Assembly: GCF_004801255.1 (NCBI RefSeq)
Contig: NZ_CP036295.1
Location: 3,000,001 to 3,064,000 of the forward strand
From: Desulfovibrio desulfuricans
Lineage (GTDB): Bacteria > Desulfobacterota > Desulfovibrionia > Desulfovibrionales > Desulfovibrionaceae
Direction: 5' to 3'
Length of the DNA stretch: 64,000 bases
Part shown: positions 7,921 through 17,879 of the stretch, piece after piece
Layout: every line of letters begins with the position of its first letter
Position numbering within the stretch: position 1 is the first letter of the stretch
Program-made: the position numbers and the translations under genes
Notes under the pieces: model-generated
What the model saw: the letters and a program-made list of their open reading frames with translations, nothing else
Told to the model about the DNA's origin: nothing
The model's database searches: none

Positions 7921-9207
7921 ATGTTCAAGAAAACATTGGCGGCGTTTGCTCTCATGCTCGTCACCCTGTGCGGCGCGGTACACGCCAAGGCAGCGGACGA
8001 CACCATCAAGGTCGGCATTCTGCATTCGCTCTCCGGAACAATGGCCATCAGCGAAACCACGCTGAAAGACGTCATGCTCATGCTCATTGACGAGCAGAAC
8101 AAAAAAGGCGGCCTGCTGGGCAAAAAGCTGGAGCCCGTGGTGGTGGATCCCGCCTCCAACTGGCCCCTGTTTGCCGAAAAAGCCCGCGAGCTGCTGAGCA
8201 AGGACAAGGTCGCCGCCGTTTTTGGCTGCTGGACCTCGGTTTCGCGTAAATCCGTGCTGCCTGTGTTTGAAGAACTCAACGGCCTCCTTTTTTACCCCGT
8301 GCAGTACGAGGGTGAGGAATCCTCGCGCAACGTCATCTACACCGGCGCGGCCCCGAACCAGCAGGCCATCCCCGCTGTGGACTACCTGATGAACGACCTC
8401 GGCGTTAAACGCTGGGTTCTGGCCGGTACGGACTACGTGTTCCCCCGCACCGCCAACAAGATCATCGAAGCCTACCTGATTTCCAAGGGCGTGAAAAAGG
8501 AAGACATCCTTATCAACTACACCCCCTTTGGCCATTCCGACTGGCAGTCCATCGTTGCTGAAATCAAAAAGTTCGGCAATGCGGGCAAAAAGACCGCCGT
8601 GGTCTCCACCCTCAACGGCGACGCCAACGTGCCTTTTTACAAGGAACTTGCCAACCAGGGCATCACTGCCGCCGACATCCCGGTCATGGCTTTCTCCGTG
8701 GGCGAAGAAGAACTCTCCGGCATAGACACCAAGCCTCTGGTGGGCCATCTGGCCGCCTGGAACTACTTTATGAGCGTGGACAACCCTGCCAACAAGGCCT
8801 TTATCAAAAAGTGGCACGACTTTACCAAAAACCCCAAGCGCACGACCAACGACCCCATGGAAGCCCACTACATTGGCTTTAACCTGTGGGTGAAGGCTGT
8901 GGAAAAGGCCCAGAGCACCGACGTGAACAAGGTTCTGAAGGCCATTGTGGGCCTTGAAACCCCCAACCTCACCGGCGGCATGGCCAAGGTTCTGCCCAAC
9001 CACCACATCACCAAGCCCGTGCTGATTGGCGAAATCCAGGCCGACGGACAGTTCCAGGTTGTCTGGGAAACCCCCTCCGTGGTTCCCGGCGAGGCATGGT
9101 CGCACTACCTGCCCGAATCCAAGGACCTGATCGGCGACTGGACCGACCCCATCAACTGCGGCAACTACAACACCAAGACCAAGAAGTGCGGCGGCGCTTC
9201 CAAATAG
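7921..9207 (+). CDS. urtA: Urea ABC transporter, substrate-binding protein UrtA
   Basis: A 428-residue periplasmic binding protein of the Leu/Ile/Val-AmiC type. It has a typical signal peptide with cleavage near residue 23 (VHA/KAADD). The mature part begins IKVGILHSLSGTMAISE, the hallmark of UrtA and the related amide-binding proteins. An excellent ribosome-binding site (AAGGAGG, 7908-7914) precedes ATG 7921. As first gene of the cluster it delivers urea to the UrtB-UrtC permeases. The sigma-54 promoter about 90 bases upstream implies induction under nitrogen limitation. Specificity for urea is inferred from the linked urease genes. Confidence 0.93.
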   Translation: MFKKTLAAFALMLVTLCGAVHAKAADDTIKVGILHSLSGTMAISETTLKDVMLMLIDEQNKKGGLLGKKLEPVVVDPASNWPLFAEKARELLSKDKVAAVFGCWTSVSRKSVLPVFEELNGLLFYPVQYEGEESSRNVIYTGAAPNQQAIPAVDYLMNDLGVKRWVLAGTDYVFPRTANKIIEAYLISKGVKKEDILINYTPFGHSDWQSIVAEIKKFGNAGKKTAVVSTLNGDANVPFYKELANQGITAADIPVMAFSVGEEELSGIDTKPLVGHLAAWNYFMSVDNPANKAFIKKWHDFTKNPKRTTNDPMEAHYIGFNLWVKAVEKAQSTDVNKVLKAIVGLETPNLTGGMAKVLPNHHITKPVLIGEIQADGQFQVVWETPSVVPGEAWSHYLPESKDLIGDWTDPINCGNYNTKTKKCGGASK

Positions 9208-9228
9208 CCGCCACCGTCTGAACCTGTC

Positions 9229-9251
9229 GCGGGGGCCCGCGTGGCCCCCGC
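9229..9251 (+). other. urtA-urtB intergenic hairpin
   Basis: A 9-bp GC stem (GCGGGGGCC with GGCCCCCGC) and a 5-base loop in the 114-base gap after urtA, with no T-run. Such hairpins commonly protect the abundant binding-protein mRNA and reduce read-through into permease genes. Confidence 0.6.
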
Positions 9252-9321
9252 AATTCCCCCCACGGCAGGCCTTTCGGGTCAGCGGCAGCGACCCGGCAGA
9301 CCAGAAAAAAAGGATATGCTC

Positions 9322-11004
9322 ATGCGCACGGCGCTTTTGCTCTGCAGCCTCATACTGTTCAGCCTGCCTTCGGCAGTGCTGGCGTCCGGCCCGGAACCGG
9401 ACGAGAATGCCGGGGGCGCGGTTTCGACTCCTTCCGCGTCCCCGGAGCAAATTTTATCATCCATCCTCCCTGCCGATCTGCTCAAGGTGCTGGTAAGCCC
9501 CAAGGTTCTGGACAGGGATGCGGCCATTGCCGCGCTGGAAAAGGATGACAGCAGTATTGCCGCGCCACTGCGCGAAAAACTGCTGGAGGCCCTGCTACGC
9601 AATACCCTGCTGGCCGACGCCGCCGCCGGAACGCTCTTTGTGGGCGACGATGCCGGTCAGGCGCGCCAGCTTGACGCCACCGGCAACCTGGGCGCGGCCC
9701 GGCCTGCCGACAGCCTGCGCAAAGTGGGCACGAGCAACCGCCAGCGCCAGCGCATTACGGACATCCTCAACGCCCAGGCCCTTACCTCCACAGACACGGC
9801 AAAGCGCCGTCTTGCCTCTGCGGCCCTGATGGAAGGCGCAACCCCGCCGCTCAAGGCCGAGGCCCTGCACACGCTGCTGGCTGCGGAAAAGGACGAGGCC
9901 GTGCGCGCCAACCTTGAGGCGGCCCTGGCCCTCTACGTAGCTGCCGACCCCGCCGCCGTGCGCTCCGACCAGCTTGCAGCCGTAAACGCCCTGAACCGCA
10001 ACGGCAGCCCCGCCGCCCTCAACGCCCTGCGCGGCCTTGCGGGCACGCCGGACAGCGCCGTGGCCAAGGCTGCGGACGACGCCCTGTATGCACAGCGCGT
10101 TTCCGCCCAGTGGGGGCAATTTTTTGAAATGCTCTTCTTCGGCATGAGCCTGGGGTCCATTCTTGTACTGGCGGCCATTGGCCTTGCCATCACCTTTGGC
10201 GTCATGGGCGTCATCAACATGGCGCACGGCGAGCTGATCATGCTTGGGGCCTACACGGCCTGGGGCATGCAGCAGCTTTTGCCGGGGCAGCCGGGGCTTG
10301 CCCTTATTCTTGCCGTGCCCGCCGCCTTTCTGGTGAGCGGCGGCATGGGCGTGCTGCTCGAAAAAACCGTCATCCGCTTTCTCTATGGCCGTCCGCTCGA
10401 AACACTGCTGGCCACCTTTGGCATCAGCCTTGTGCTGCAACAGGCCGTGCGCACGGTTTTCTCTCCCCTCAACCGCGCCGTGCAAAACCCCGACTTTATG
10501 AGCGGCGTGTGGCAGATTACCCAGCATTTCAGCCTGACCTGCAACCGCGTGTACATCATCCTGTTCTGTCTTGCCGTGTTTGCCCTCATCCACATGGCCA
10601 TGCACCGCACCCGTCTGGGGCTTGAGGTGCGCGCCGTGTCGCAAAACAGGGCCATCGCCCGTTGCATGGGCGTGCGCGCCTCGCGCGTGGACGCGCTGAC
10701 ATTTGGCCTTGGCTCGGGTGTCGCCGGCATGGCTGGCGTTGCCCTGAGCCAGGTTTCCAACGTGGGGCCCAACCTGGGCCAGACCTACATTGTGGATTCG
10801 TTCATGGTGGTGGTGTTTGGCGGCGTGGGCAACCTGTGGGGCACGCTTACCGGCGGTCTGGCGCTGGGCATTGCCAACAAGTTTCTGGAGCCCGCCAGCG
10901 GGGCCATGCTCTCCAAGATCATCATTCTGGTCTGCCTTATCCTGTTCATCCAAAAGCGCCCGCGCGGATTGTTTCCGCAAAAGGGCCGCGCGGTGGAGGC
11001 GTAA
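9322..11004 (+). CDS. urtB: Urea ABC transporter, permease UrtB
   Basis: 560 residues. A signal sequence (about 1-21) leads an extracytoplasmic, helix-rich N-terminal domain of about 240 residues with HEAT-like Ala/Leu composition. A LivH-type permease with multiple membrane segments follows (from about residue 270, starting FFGMSLGSILVLAAIGLAIT, with GVMGVINMAHGELIMLGAY). A long N-terminal domain is characteristic of UrtB compared with LivH. Start ATG 9322 is preferred over ATG 9316 because AAGGA (9310-9314) is seven bases away; a GTG at 9241 is unlikely. It abuts urtC with no spacing. Confidence 0.92.
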   Translation: MRTALLLCSLILFSLPSAVLASGPEPDENAGGAVSTPSASPEQILSSILPADLLKVLVSPKVLDRDAAIAALEKDDSSIAAPLREKLLEALLRNTLLADAAAGTLFVGDDAGQARQLDATGNLGAARPADSLRKVGTSNRQRQRITDILNAQALTSTDTAKRRLASAALMEGATPPLKAEALHTLLAAEKDEAVRANLEAALALYVAADPAAVRSDQLAAVNALNRNGSPAALNALRGLAGTPDSAVAKAADDALYAQRVSAQWGQFFEMLFFGMSLGSILVLAAIGLAITFGVMGVINMAHGELIMLGAYTAWGMQQLLPGQPGLALILAVPAAFLVSGGMGVLLEKTVIRFLYGRPLETLLATFGISLVLQQAVRTVFSPLNRAVQNPDFMSGVWQITQHFSLTCNRVYIILFCLAVFALIHMAMHRTRLGLEVRAVSQNRAIARCMGVRASRVDALTFGLGSGVAGMAGVALSQVSNVGPNLGQTYIVDSFMVVVFGGVGNLWGTLTGGLALGIANKFLEPASGAMLSKIIILVCLILFIQKRPRGLFPQKGRAVEA

Positions 11005-12156
11005 ATGGCGACCGACATCTTTGAACGCGAAAGGCTGCTCAACGCGCCCACACGCAATTTTCTGGCTGTCACGGCGGTGCTCTCTCTGGCAATTGTTGCC
11101 GGCAGCCTGCTGCCCGCAACCAACGCCCTGCACGTACCGGGCTACATGGTAACCCTGCTGGGCAAATATCTTACCTATGCCCTGCTGGCGCTTTCCGTTG
11201 ATCTCGTCTGGGGTTTTATGGGCGTGCTCAGCCTTGGACACGGGGCCTTCTTTGCCTTGGGCGGCTACGGTTTTGGCATGTACCTTATGCGGCAGATCGG
11301 CGCGCGCGGCGTGTACGGCAACGCCAATCTGCCGGACTTCATGGTGTTTTTAAACTGGAAGGAACTGCCGTGGTTCTGGCTGGGCAGCGAGCATTTTGTG
11401 GTGGCCCTGCTGCTGGTGGTTTTGCTGCCGGGGCTGCTGGCCTATGTTTTTGGCAGGCTGGCCTTTGGCTCGCGGGTTTCGGGCGTGTATTTTTCCATCA
11501 TGAGCCAGGCCATGACCTACGCCCTCATGCTGGCCTTTTTTCGCAACGAAATGGGCTTTGGCGGCAACAACGGTCTTACGGATTTCAAGACCCTGCTGGG
11601 TTTTGAACTGCAGAACGACGGCATGCGCACAACGCTGTTTGCCTGCTCGTCCATCGCGCTCATGGCGGGCTACTGCCTGTGCCGGGCAGTGACGGCATCG
11701 CGCCTTGGCCGCGTGTGCGTGGCCGTGCGCGATGCGGAAAGCCGCGTGCGCTTTATCGGCTACCGGGTGGAGAGGTATCAGGTGGCGGTGTTCACGCTGT
11801 CGGCCATACTGGCGGGCATTGGCGGCGCTCTGTATGTGCCGCAGGTGGGCATCATCAACCCCGGCGAATTTTCACCCCTCAACTCCATTGAAATTGTGGT
11901 CTGCGTGGCCCTTGGCGGGCGCGGACGGCTGTACGGAGCCGTGCTTGGCGCGTTTGCGGTCAATGCCTTCAAAACCTGGTTTACGGCTGTGCTGCCCGAA
12001 GCCTGGCTGTTTGCCCTGGGCGGCATGTTTGTGCTGGTGACCATCTTTTTGCCGCAAGGGCTGGCCGGGCTGCCCGACCAGTGGCGCAACCGCGCCTCAC
12101 GCGGCGCCGCGCCAGATTCCCCAGCCGGTTCCGCAAACGAAGGAGGCGCGGCATGA
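11005..12156 (+). CDS. urtC: Urea ABC transporter, permease UrtC
   Basis: A 383-residue LivM-type inner-membrane permease with many hydrophobic segments. Key stretches are YALLALSVDLVWGFMGVLSLGHGAFFALGGY, and near the C-terminus NSIEIVVCVALGGRGRLYGAVLGA, the conserved permease loop that contacts the ATPases. The start codon follows immediately on the urtB stop, and a GGAGG lies inside the end of urtB, so the two are translationally coupled. It forms the translocation pore with UrtB. Confidence 0.92.
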   Translation: MATDIFERERLLNAPTRNFLAVTAVLSLAIVAGSLLPATNALHVPGYMVTLLGKYLTYALLALSVDLVWGFMGVLSLGHGAFFALGGYGFGMYLMRQIGARGVYGNANLPDFMVFLNWKELPWFWLGSEHFVVALLLVVLLPGLLAYVFGRLAFGSRVSGVYFSIMSQAMTYALMLAFFRNEMGFGGNNGLTDFKTLLGFELQNDGMRTTLFACSSIALMAGYCLCRAVTASRLGRVCVAVRDAESRVRFIGYRVERYQVAVFTLSAILAGIGGALYVPQVGIINPGEFSPLNSIEIVVCVALGGRGRLYGAVLGAFAVNAFKTWFTAVLPEAWLFALGGMFVLVTIFLPQGLAGLPDQWRNRASRGAAPDSPAGSANEGGAA

Positions 12157-13049
12157 AGACCCAGCAGGATATTTTGCATGGCCGCAGCCTTGAGGACGTA
12201 GCCGAAGCCGCGCGCGCCTATGAAGAATCGCACTCCCCCTTTGACAAGCGCCCCATGAAGATGCGCGCACGCCCACCGCGCAACATGATGTCCAAGCCCG
12301 ACATCGCGCTGTACCTCGAAAAAATCAGCGTGAGCTTTGACGGCTTCAAGGCGCTCAACGACCTGACATTCTATGTGGACAAGGGCGAACTGCGCTGCGT
12401 CATCGGCCCCAACGGGGCGGGCAAAACCACCATGATGGACGTCATCACCGGCAAAACCCGGCCCGATACCGGCTCTGCCTGGTTTGGCCGCACCTGCAAC
12501 CTGCTGCAGATGGACGAGGTGGCCATTGCCCAGGCGGGCATAGGACGCAAATTTCAAAAGCCCTCGGTCTTCGAGGCGCTCAGCGTGCTGCAAAACCTTG
12601 AGCTGGCGCTGGCTGGCGACAAGCGGGTATGGCCCACCTTCCGCGCCAGGCTTTCTGGCGGCGACAAGACATTTATCGAAGAAGTGCTGCAACGCATCCG
12701 TCTTACGGAGCTGGCCCGCATGCAGGCGGGCAAACTCTCGCACGGGCAAAAGCAGTGGCTCGAAATCGGCATGCTGCTCATGCAGAAGCCCCAGTTGCTG
12801 CTGCTGGACGAGCCCGTCGCGGGCATGACCCCGGAGGAAATGGACCGCACCATCGAGCTGCTGCACGACCTTGAGGGCGAGCAGAGCATCATGGTAGTGG
12901 AGCACGACATGGAATTTGTGCGGGCCATTGCCCACAAGGTCACCGTGCTGCATCAGGGCAGCGTGCTGGCCGAGGGAACCATGGACGAAATGCAAAACCA
13001 TCCCGCCGTGGTCGAGGCCTATCTGGGCGAACCCCTGGACGCGGCCTAG
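12153..13049 (+). CDS. urtD: Urea ABC transporter, ATPase UrtD
   Basis: A 298-residue LivG-type ABC ATPase. Walker A GPNGAGKTT (85-93), signature LSHGQKQW and Walker B LLLLDEPVAGM are intact, and the C-terminal EHDMEFVRAIAHKVTVLHQG is typical. ATG overlaps the urtC stop (ATGA), with AGGAGG upstream. The first ~48 residues, rich in Arg and acidic residues, precede the ABC fold and are longer than in most LivG proteins; they lack an obvious motif. It powers urea uptake together with UrtE. Confidence 0.92.
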   Translation: MKTQQDILHGRSLEDVAEAARAYEESHSPFDKRPMKMRARPPRNMMSKPDIALYLEKISVSFDGFKALNDLTFYVDKGELRCVIGPNGAGKTTMMDVITGKTRPDTGSAWFGRTCNLLQMDEVAIAQAGIGRKFQKPSVFEALSVLQNLELALAGDKRVWPTFRARLSGGDKTFIEEVLQRIRLTELARMQAGKLSHGQKQWLEIGMLLMQKPQLLLLDEPVAGMTPEEMDRTIELLHDLEGEQSIMVVEHDMEFVRAIAHKVTVLHQGSVLAEGTMDEMQNHPAVVEAYLGEPLDAA

Positions 13050-13120
13050 CAACGGCCAGACCACTGGCAAGACAGCCGCAACCAGCCAATTTTCGAGCCA
13101 CATGCTCCAGGAGGAGCGTA

Positions 13121-13816
13121 ATGCTGCAAATTACAGGTCTCAACCAGTTTTACGGCGAAAGCCATATCCTGCGCGACGTCAACCTTGAGGTAAAGGCCGG
13201 TTCGTGCGCCTGCCTCATGGGGCGCAACGGCGTGGGCAAAACCACGCTTTTGCAATGCATCATGGGCGTGCTGCCGTCGCGCTCGGGGCATATCTTTTTG
13301 GAAAAAACAGATTTGCTTCCGCTGCCTGTGGAGCAACGCGCGGCCCTGGGCGTGGGTTACGTCCCGCAGGGCCGCCAAATATTCCCCCTGCTGACCGTGC
13401 GTGAAAACATGGAGCTGTCGCTGCCCATGCGCAAGGACAAGGCCGGGGCAATCCCCTCATTCATCTTTGACTTTTTTCCCGTGCTGGGCGAAATGATGCA
13501 TCGGAGGGGCGGGGATCTTTCGGGCGGGCAGCAGCAACAGCTGGCCATCGCCCGCGCCCTTGCGCTTGAGCCGCGTCTGCTCATCCTGGATGAACCCACC
13601 GAGGGCATCCAGCCCAACATTGTGCGCGATATCGCCACAACTATCCGCAGGCTCAACGAAGAAATGGGCCTCACCGTGCTGCTGGTGGAGCAAAAGGTTC
13701 CCTTTGCCCGCCGCATGGCCGATACCTATATGATCATGGATCGCGGGCATATCGTTTCGCAGGGCGACATGCACGGCCTGGACGACGCCACGGTCAAGGC
13801 TTTTTTGAGCGTCTAG
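13121..13816 (+). CDS. urtE: Urea ABC transporter, ATPase UrtE
   Basis: A 231-residue LivF-type ATPase: Walker A GRNGVGKTT, Q-loop YVPQGRQIFPLLTV, signature LSGGQQQQLAIARAL and Walker B LLILDEPTEGIQPN, all intact. The GIQPNIV context is diagnostic for UrtE over LivF. The ribosome-binding site CAGGAGGAG precedes ATG. The gap to ureD is only 28 bases, so transporter and urease genes are probably one transcript. Confidence 0.93.
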   Translation: MLQITGLNQFYGESHILRDVNLEVKAGSCACLMGRNGVGKTTLLQCIMGVLPSRSGHIFLEKTDLLPLPVEQRAALGVGYVPQGRQIFPLLTVRENMELSLPMRKDKAGAIPSFIFDFFPVLGEMMHRRGGDLSGGQQQQLAIARALALEPRLLILDEPTEGIQPNIVRDIATTIRRLNEEMGLTVLLVEQKVPFARRMADTYMIMDRGHIVSQGDMHGLDDATVKAFLSV

Positions 13817-13844
13817 CATACACCGCAGCCCAACGGGAAACAGC

Positions 13845-14900
13845 ATGTCCAACGCCCCCGTCCACAACGCCGCTCAGGCTCTCCACGGCCACTGCTTTAC
13901 GCCTGACCGGCGCTGGAGCGCGCGCATGGAGCTCGCCTTTGCGGTGCGGCAGGGGCGCACCACGCTTACAAAAATGCGGTTCAACGGGCCGCTGCGCGTG
14001 CAGCGGCCCTTCTACCCAGAGGCCGCGCCCGCCAGCGCGCCGGGCAGGGGCGCACCATCCCAGCCCTGCCACTGTTGCCTGCTGCACCCGCCGGGTGGAC
14101 TTGTGAGCGGCGACGACCTGTGCCTTGACGTGCGGCTGGAGCAAGGAACGCATGCCCTGCTTACCGCTCCCTCGGCCTCCAAATTTTACGCAGCCGATTC
14201 GTGCAACGTGGCCCAACGCCAGACCAATAACCTGCGGGTTGAGGGCGGCGTGCTTGAATGGCTGCCGCGCGAAACCATCATCTACGACGGCGCGCGGGCC
14301 GAAATGCGCACCACAGTTGACCTGGATGCCGCCAGCGCCTGCATCGGATGGGAAATGATCTGCCTGGGCCGCCCTGCAGCGGGTGAAACCTTTGCCGGGG
14401 GCAGCGTACGCCAGAGCCTCAACCTGAGCCGTCAGGGCGCGCCCCTGCTGCACGAGCTGCTGCGGCTTGATGGCGGCGACGCCCTGCAGAACGGGGCTTG
14501 CGGGCTGGGGGCGCAGCCGGTATCGGCCACGCTGTTTGCCGTCGGGCGCGGGGCGGATGCCGACGGCTCCACAGAGCAGGCCGGGCGCGATCTTGAGGCG
14601 CTCGACGCCTGCTGCGCAACCCTGCAAGACATGCTTTCGCCCAACCGTGATTTTGACGATGCGCCTGAGGGACAACCCCCCGCCGCAAGTGCCGTTTCTG
14701 CCCAGGCGGCAGTTGCCCTGCCCGCCCACATGGGGCAGCGCGCCGGGGCTACCGTGCGCGGCGGCGTGCTTGTGGTGCGCTATCTCGGGCCGGATATGGA
14801 AGAAGCCCGCAGCCTGCTGCTCACAGCCTGGGGCCTGCTGCGCCCTGCCCTTGTTGGCTGCCCGCCGCACATGCCGCGCATCTGGTACGGGGCTTTTTAA
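13845..14900 (+). CDS. ureD: Urease accessory protein UreD
   Basis: 351 residues. UreD is the scaffold that binds apo-urease and, with UreF and UreG, channels nickel into the active site. Recognisable blocks are TKMRFNGPLRVQRPFYPE, CHCCLLHPPGGLVSGDDL, LLTAPSASKFYAADS and LEWLPRETIIYDGARAE. A stretch of about 60 residues near 225-290 is poorly conserved and Ala/Asp-rich. The ribosome-binding site before ATG 13845 is weak (GGGAAACAGC), so translation may depend on coupling to urtE. The gene order D-A-B-C-E-F-G is a common urease layout. Confidence 0.92.
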   Translation: MSNAPVHNAAQALHGHCFTPDRRWSARMELAFAVRQGRTTLTKMRFNGPLRVQRPFYPEAAPASAPGRGAPSQPCHCCLLHPPGGLVSGDDLCLDVRLEQGTHALLTAPSASKFYAADSCNVAQRQTNNLRVEGGVLEWLPRETIIYDGARAEMRTTVDLDAASACIGWEMICLGRPAAGETFAGGSVRQSLNLSRQGAPLLHELLRLDGGDALQNGACGLGAQPVSATLFAVGRGADADGSTEQAGRDLEALDACCATLQDMLSPNRDFDDAPEGQPPAASAVSAQAAVALPAHMGQRAGATVRGGVLVVRYLGPDMEEARSLLLTAWGLLRPALVGCPPHMPRIWYGAF

Positions 14901-14992
14901 GGGTATTTGCGCAGCCATGGATCTTTGCAGCCAAGCTGTAACCATAGTGTTTTAAGGAAATATTGCGGCATACCGCACACACTGGAGGCATC

Positions 14993-15295
14993 ATGGAACT
15001 TTTGCCCAGAGAAAAAGACAAACTGCTGCTTTTTACCGCCGGCCTGCTGGCCGAGCGGCGCAAGGCGCGCGGCCTCAAGCTCAATTATCCCGAGGCCGTG
15101 GCCTACATCAGTCTGGCGGTTCTGGAAGGCGCACGCGACGGGCAGACCGTGGCCGAGCTCATGGGGTCGTGCCGCAACCTGCTCACGCGCGAGGACGTCA
15201 TGGATGGCGTGCCCGAGATGGTTCATGAGGTACAGGTTGAGGCGACATTTCCCGACGGCACAAAGCTTGTGACCGTTCACGACCCCATCCTGTAG
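14993..15295 (+). CDS. ureA: Urease gamma subunit UreA
   Basis: A 100-residue structural subunit. It begins [20 protein letters not shown] and contains [11 protein letters not shown] and [24 protein letters not shown], all standard UreA. Start ATG 14993 has TGGAGG six bases upstream. It is a separate gene, not fused to ureB as in Helicobacter. Confidence 0.97.
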   Translation: MELLPREKDKLLLFTAGLLAERRKARGLKLNYPEAVAYISLAVLEGARDGQTVAELMGSCRNLLTREDVMDGVPEMVHEVQVEATFPDGTKLVTVHDPIL

Positions 15296-15355
15296 CCCGC
15301 GCTGGACGCGGACACCCCACACTTGGCAACCGTTGCGCAAACGCAAGGGGGACGC

Positions 15356-15697
15356 ATGATTCCCGGTGAATATCACATCGCGGAGGGCGACATAGCCCTC
15401 AACGCGCTTTCTGAAGGGCAAGAAGTGGTGCTGGAAGTTTCCAACACGGGCGACAGGCCCATCCAGGTGGGCTCGCACTACCATTTTTATGAAGTAAATC
15501 CCGCCCTGACCTTTGCCCGCGAATCCGCACGCGGCATGCGCCTGGACATACCAGCCGGAACCGCCGTGCGCTTTGAGCCGGGGCAAAAACGCGAAGTGCG
15601 CCTTGTGCCCTACGTGGGCTCGCGCCGCGTGTTCGGCTTTCGCGGTCAGATCATGGGCCCGCTGGACGCCAGCGCCCCAAGGGAGGAAAAAGCATGA
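15356..15697 (+). CDS. ureB: Urease beta subunit UreB
   Basis: 113 residues, starting MIPGEYHI with the conserved [16 protein letters not shown] block and [25 protein letters not shown] precedes the ATG. The C-terminus (ASAPREEKA) is a short tail beyond the usual end, and the stop overlaps the ureC start (ATGA), so the two are coupled. Confidence 0.96.
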   Translation: MIPGEYHIAEGDIALNALSEGQEVVLEVSNTGDRPIQVGSHYHFYEVNPALTFARESARGMRLDIPAGTAVRFEPGQKREVRLVPYVGSRRVFGFRGQIMGPLDASAPREEKA

Positions 15698-17415
15698 TCC
15701 GCATTCCCAGAAGCCAGTATGCCGAGCTTTACGGCCCCACCACGGGCGACCGCATCCGCCTTGCCGATACGGAGCTGTGGATTGAGATCGAACGCGACCA
15801 CACCGTCTACGGCGACGAGGTCTGCTTTGGCGGCGGCAAGGTCATCCGCGACGGCATGGGCCAGAGCCAGATCAGCAACGCCGACGGCGCCATGGATACG
15901 GTCATCACCAATGCCGTCATCATGGATGCGGCGCTCGGCATCATCAAGGCCGACCTTGGCATCCGCGACGGGCGCATTGCCGCCATCGGCAAGGCCGGCA
16001 ACCCCGACGTGCAGCCCGATGTGGACGTGATCATCGGCCCCGGCACAGAAATTATCGCGGGCGAGGGCAGCCTGCTTACTGCTGGCGGCATGGATTCGCA
16101 CATCCATTTTATCTGCCCGCAGCAGGTGGAGGAGGCCCTTGCCAGCGGCATCACCACCATGCTTGGCGGCGGCACCGGCCCGGCCACGGGTACCAACGCC
16201 ACCACCTGCACCCCTGGCCCCTGGCATCTGGAGCGCATGCTGGCGGCAACCGACTCTCTGCCCATGAATTTTGGCTTTTTGGGCAAGGGCAACGCCGCTA
16301 TGCCCGACGCCCTGCGCGAACAGCTCGAGGCCGGGGCCTGCGGTCTTAAACTGCACGAAGACTGGGGCACCACTCCGGCCGCCATTGATACCTGCCTCAG
16401 CGTTGCGGACGAATACGACGTGCAGGTGGCCATCCATACCGACACGCTCAACGAGGGCGGCTTTGTGGAAGACACTCTGGCCGCCTTCCGGGGCCGCACC
16501 ATCCACACCTACCACACCGAAGGCGCTGGCGGCGGCCATGCCCCCGATATTCTGCGGGCCTGCTCCCTGCCCAACGTACTGCCCTCGTCGACCAACCCCA
16601 CCCGGCCCTACACGGTCAACACCGTGGACGAGCATCTGGACATGCTCATGGTCTGCCACCACCTCAACCCCTCCCTGCCCGAGGACGCGGCCTTTGCCGA
16701 CTCGCGCATCCGGCGCGAAACCATCGCAGCAGAGGATATTTTGCAGGACATGGGCGTTATTTCCATGATTTCGTCCGACTCGCAGGCCATGGGCCGCGTG
16801 GGCGAGGTCATTATCCGCGCATGGCAGACCGCCCACAAAATGAAGGTGCAGCGCGGCCCCCTGCCCGAAGACCGGGGACACGGCAACGACAACTTCCGCG
16901 TGCGGCGCTACCTGGCCAAGTACACCTGCAACCCTGCGGTCACGCACGGTCTTTCTCACGCCATCGGCGCTGTGGCTCCCGGCCTTTTGGCCGACCTTGT
17001 ACTGTGGAAGCCCGCCTTTTTTGGCGTCAAGCCTTCGCTGGTCATCAAGGGCGGACAGATTGCCGCCGCCCCCATGGGCGACGCCAACGCCTCCATCCCC
17101 ACGCCCCAGCCCATGCACTACCGGCCCATGTTCGGCGCGCTGGGTCAGGCGGCTGCGGCGGCCAGCCTGAGCTTTGTTTCCCGCGCCTTCATGGAAAACG
17201 GCGGCGAGGGACGCCTGCGCGAGCTGGGCCTGCTGCGGGGGCTCTCGTCCTGCCGGGGCACGCGCACCCTGTGCAAGAGCGACCTGCTGCTCAACAGCGC
17301 AACTCCGGCTATTTCCGTAAATCCGCAAACGTACGAGGTCCGCGCCGACGGCGAAATTCTTACCTGCGCCCCGGCGGAGGTGCTGCCGCTGGCGCAGCGG
17401 TACTTTCTCTTTTAG
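15694..17415 (+). CDS. ureC: Urease alpha (catalytic) subunit UreC
   Basis: 573 residues; hydrolyses urea to ammonia and carbamate at a di-nickel centre. All catalytic residues are visible: His136 and His138 (SHIH), the carbamylated Lys219 ([10 protein letters not shown]), His221, His248 (VAIHTD), His274 ([10 protein letters not shown]), the mobile-flap Cys321-His322 ([13 protein letters not shown]) and Asp362 ([12 protein letters not shown]). The numbering runs two ahead of the Klebsiella enzyme. Nothing suggests inactivation. It overlaps ureB by four bases. Confidence 0.98.
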   Translation: MIRIPRSQYAELYGPTTGDRIRLADTELWIEIERDHTVYGDEVCFGGGKVIRDGMGQSQISNADGAMDTVITNAVIMDAALGIIKADLGIRDGRIAAIGKAGNPDVQPDVDVIIGPGTEIIAGEGSLLTAGGMDSHIHFICPQQVEEALASGITTMLGGGTGPATGTNATTCTPGPWHLERMLAATDSLPMNFGFLGKGNAAMPDALREQLEAGACGLKLHEDWGTTPAAIDTCLSVADEYDVQVAIHTDTLNEGGFVEDTLAAFRGRTIHTYHTEGAGGGHAPDILRACSLPNVLPSSTNPTRPYTVNTVDEHLDMLMVCHHLNPSLPEDAAFADSRIRRETIAAEDILQDMGVISMISSDSQAMGRVGEVIIRAWQTAHKMKVQRGPLPEDRGHGNDNFRVRRYLAKYTCNPAVTHGLSHAIGAVAPGLLADLVLWKPAFFGVKPSLVIKGGQIAAAPMGDANASIPTPQPMHYRPMFGALGQAAAAASLSFVSRAFMENGGEGRLRELGLLRGLSSCRGTRTLCKSDLLLNSATPAISVNPQTYEVRADGEILTCAPAEVLPLAQRYFLF

Positions 17416-17435
17416 GCAAAACCCAAGGAGCGGCC

Positions 17436-17879
17436 ATGCTGGAATTTACCGAAAACATGGGACAGCGCACCAATCTGGAGCCTGCGGCCACCCTCACCCT
17501 CACATGGGAGCAGCGCGGCAAATGCCGCCAGCGGTTGCGTCTGGATAACGGCGAAGAGGCCGGGCTGTTTCTCACACGCGGGCAGGTTCTGCACGACGGC
17601 GATATTCTGCGGGCTGGCGACGTGCTGGCCGTGGTGCGCAACTGCGCGGAACCCGTGATAACGGGCATTGCCCCCAACTGGGAGACCCTGGCCCGCGCCT
17701 GCTACCATCTTGGCAACCGGCATGCCGCCCTGCAGCTGGGGCATAAGTGGCTGCGCTTCATGCCTGACCATGTGCTTGAAGAACTGGCGGAGAACCTTGG
17801 CCTGCGACTGCGCCGCGAAACCCTGCCCTTTGAGCCTGAAGGCGGAGCCTATGGCGGGCACGGCCACAGCCATGGCTGA
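17436..17879 (+). CDS. ureE: Urease accessory protein UreE (nickel chaperone)
   Basis: 147 residues with an N-terminal peptide-binding domain and a C-terminal metal-binding domain. GNRHAALQLG contains the conserved interface histidine, and the short tail YGGHGHSHG supplies three extra His, far fewer than the Klebsiella His-rich tail. Start ATG 17436 has AAGGAG five bases upstream. The 3' end overlaps ureF by eight bases. Confidence 0.93.
   Translation: MLEFTENMGQRTNLEPAATLTLTWEQRGKCRQRLRLDNGEEAGLFLTRGQVLHDGDILRAGDVLAVVRNCAEPVITGIAPNWETLARACYHLGNRHAALQLGHKWLRFMPDHVLEELAENLGLRLRRETLPFEPEGGAYGGHGHSHG

Noticed and set aside
9241..9321. Upstream GTG start for urtB
   Set aside because: It would place a Pro/Arg-rich stretch before a normal signal peptide, and overlaps the intergenic hairpin; ATG 9322 has the better ribosome-binding site.
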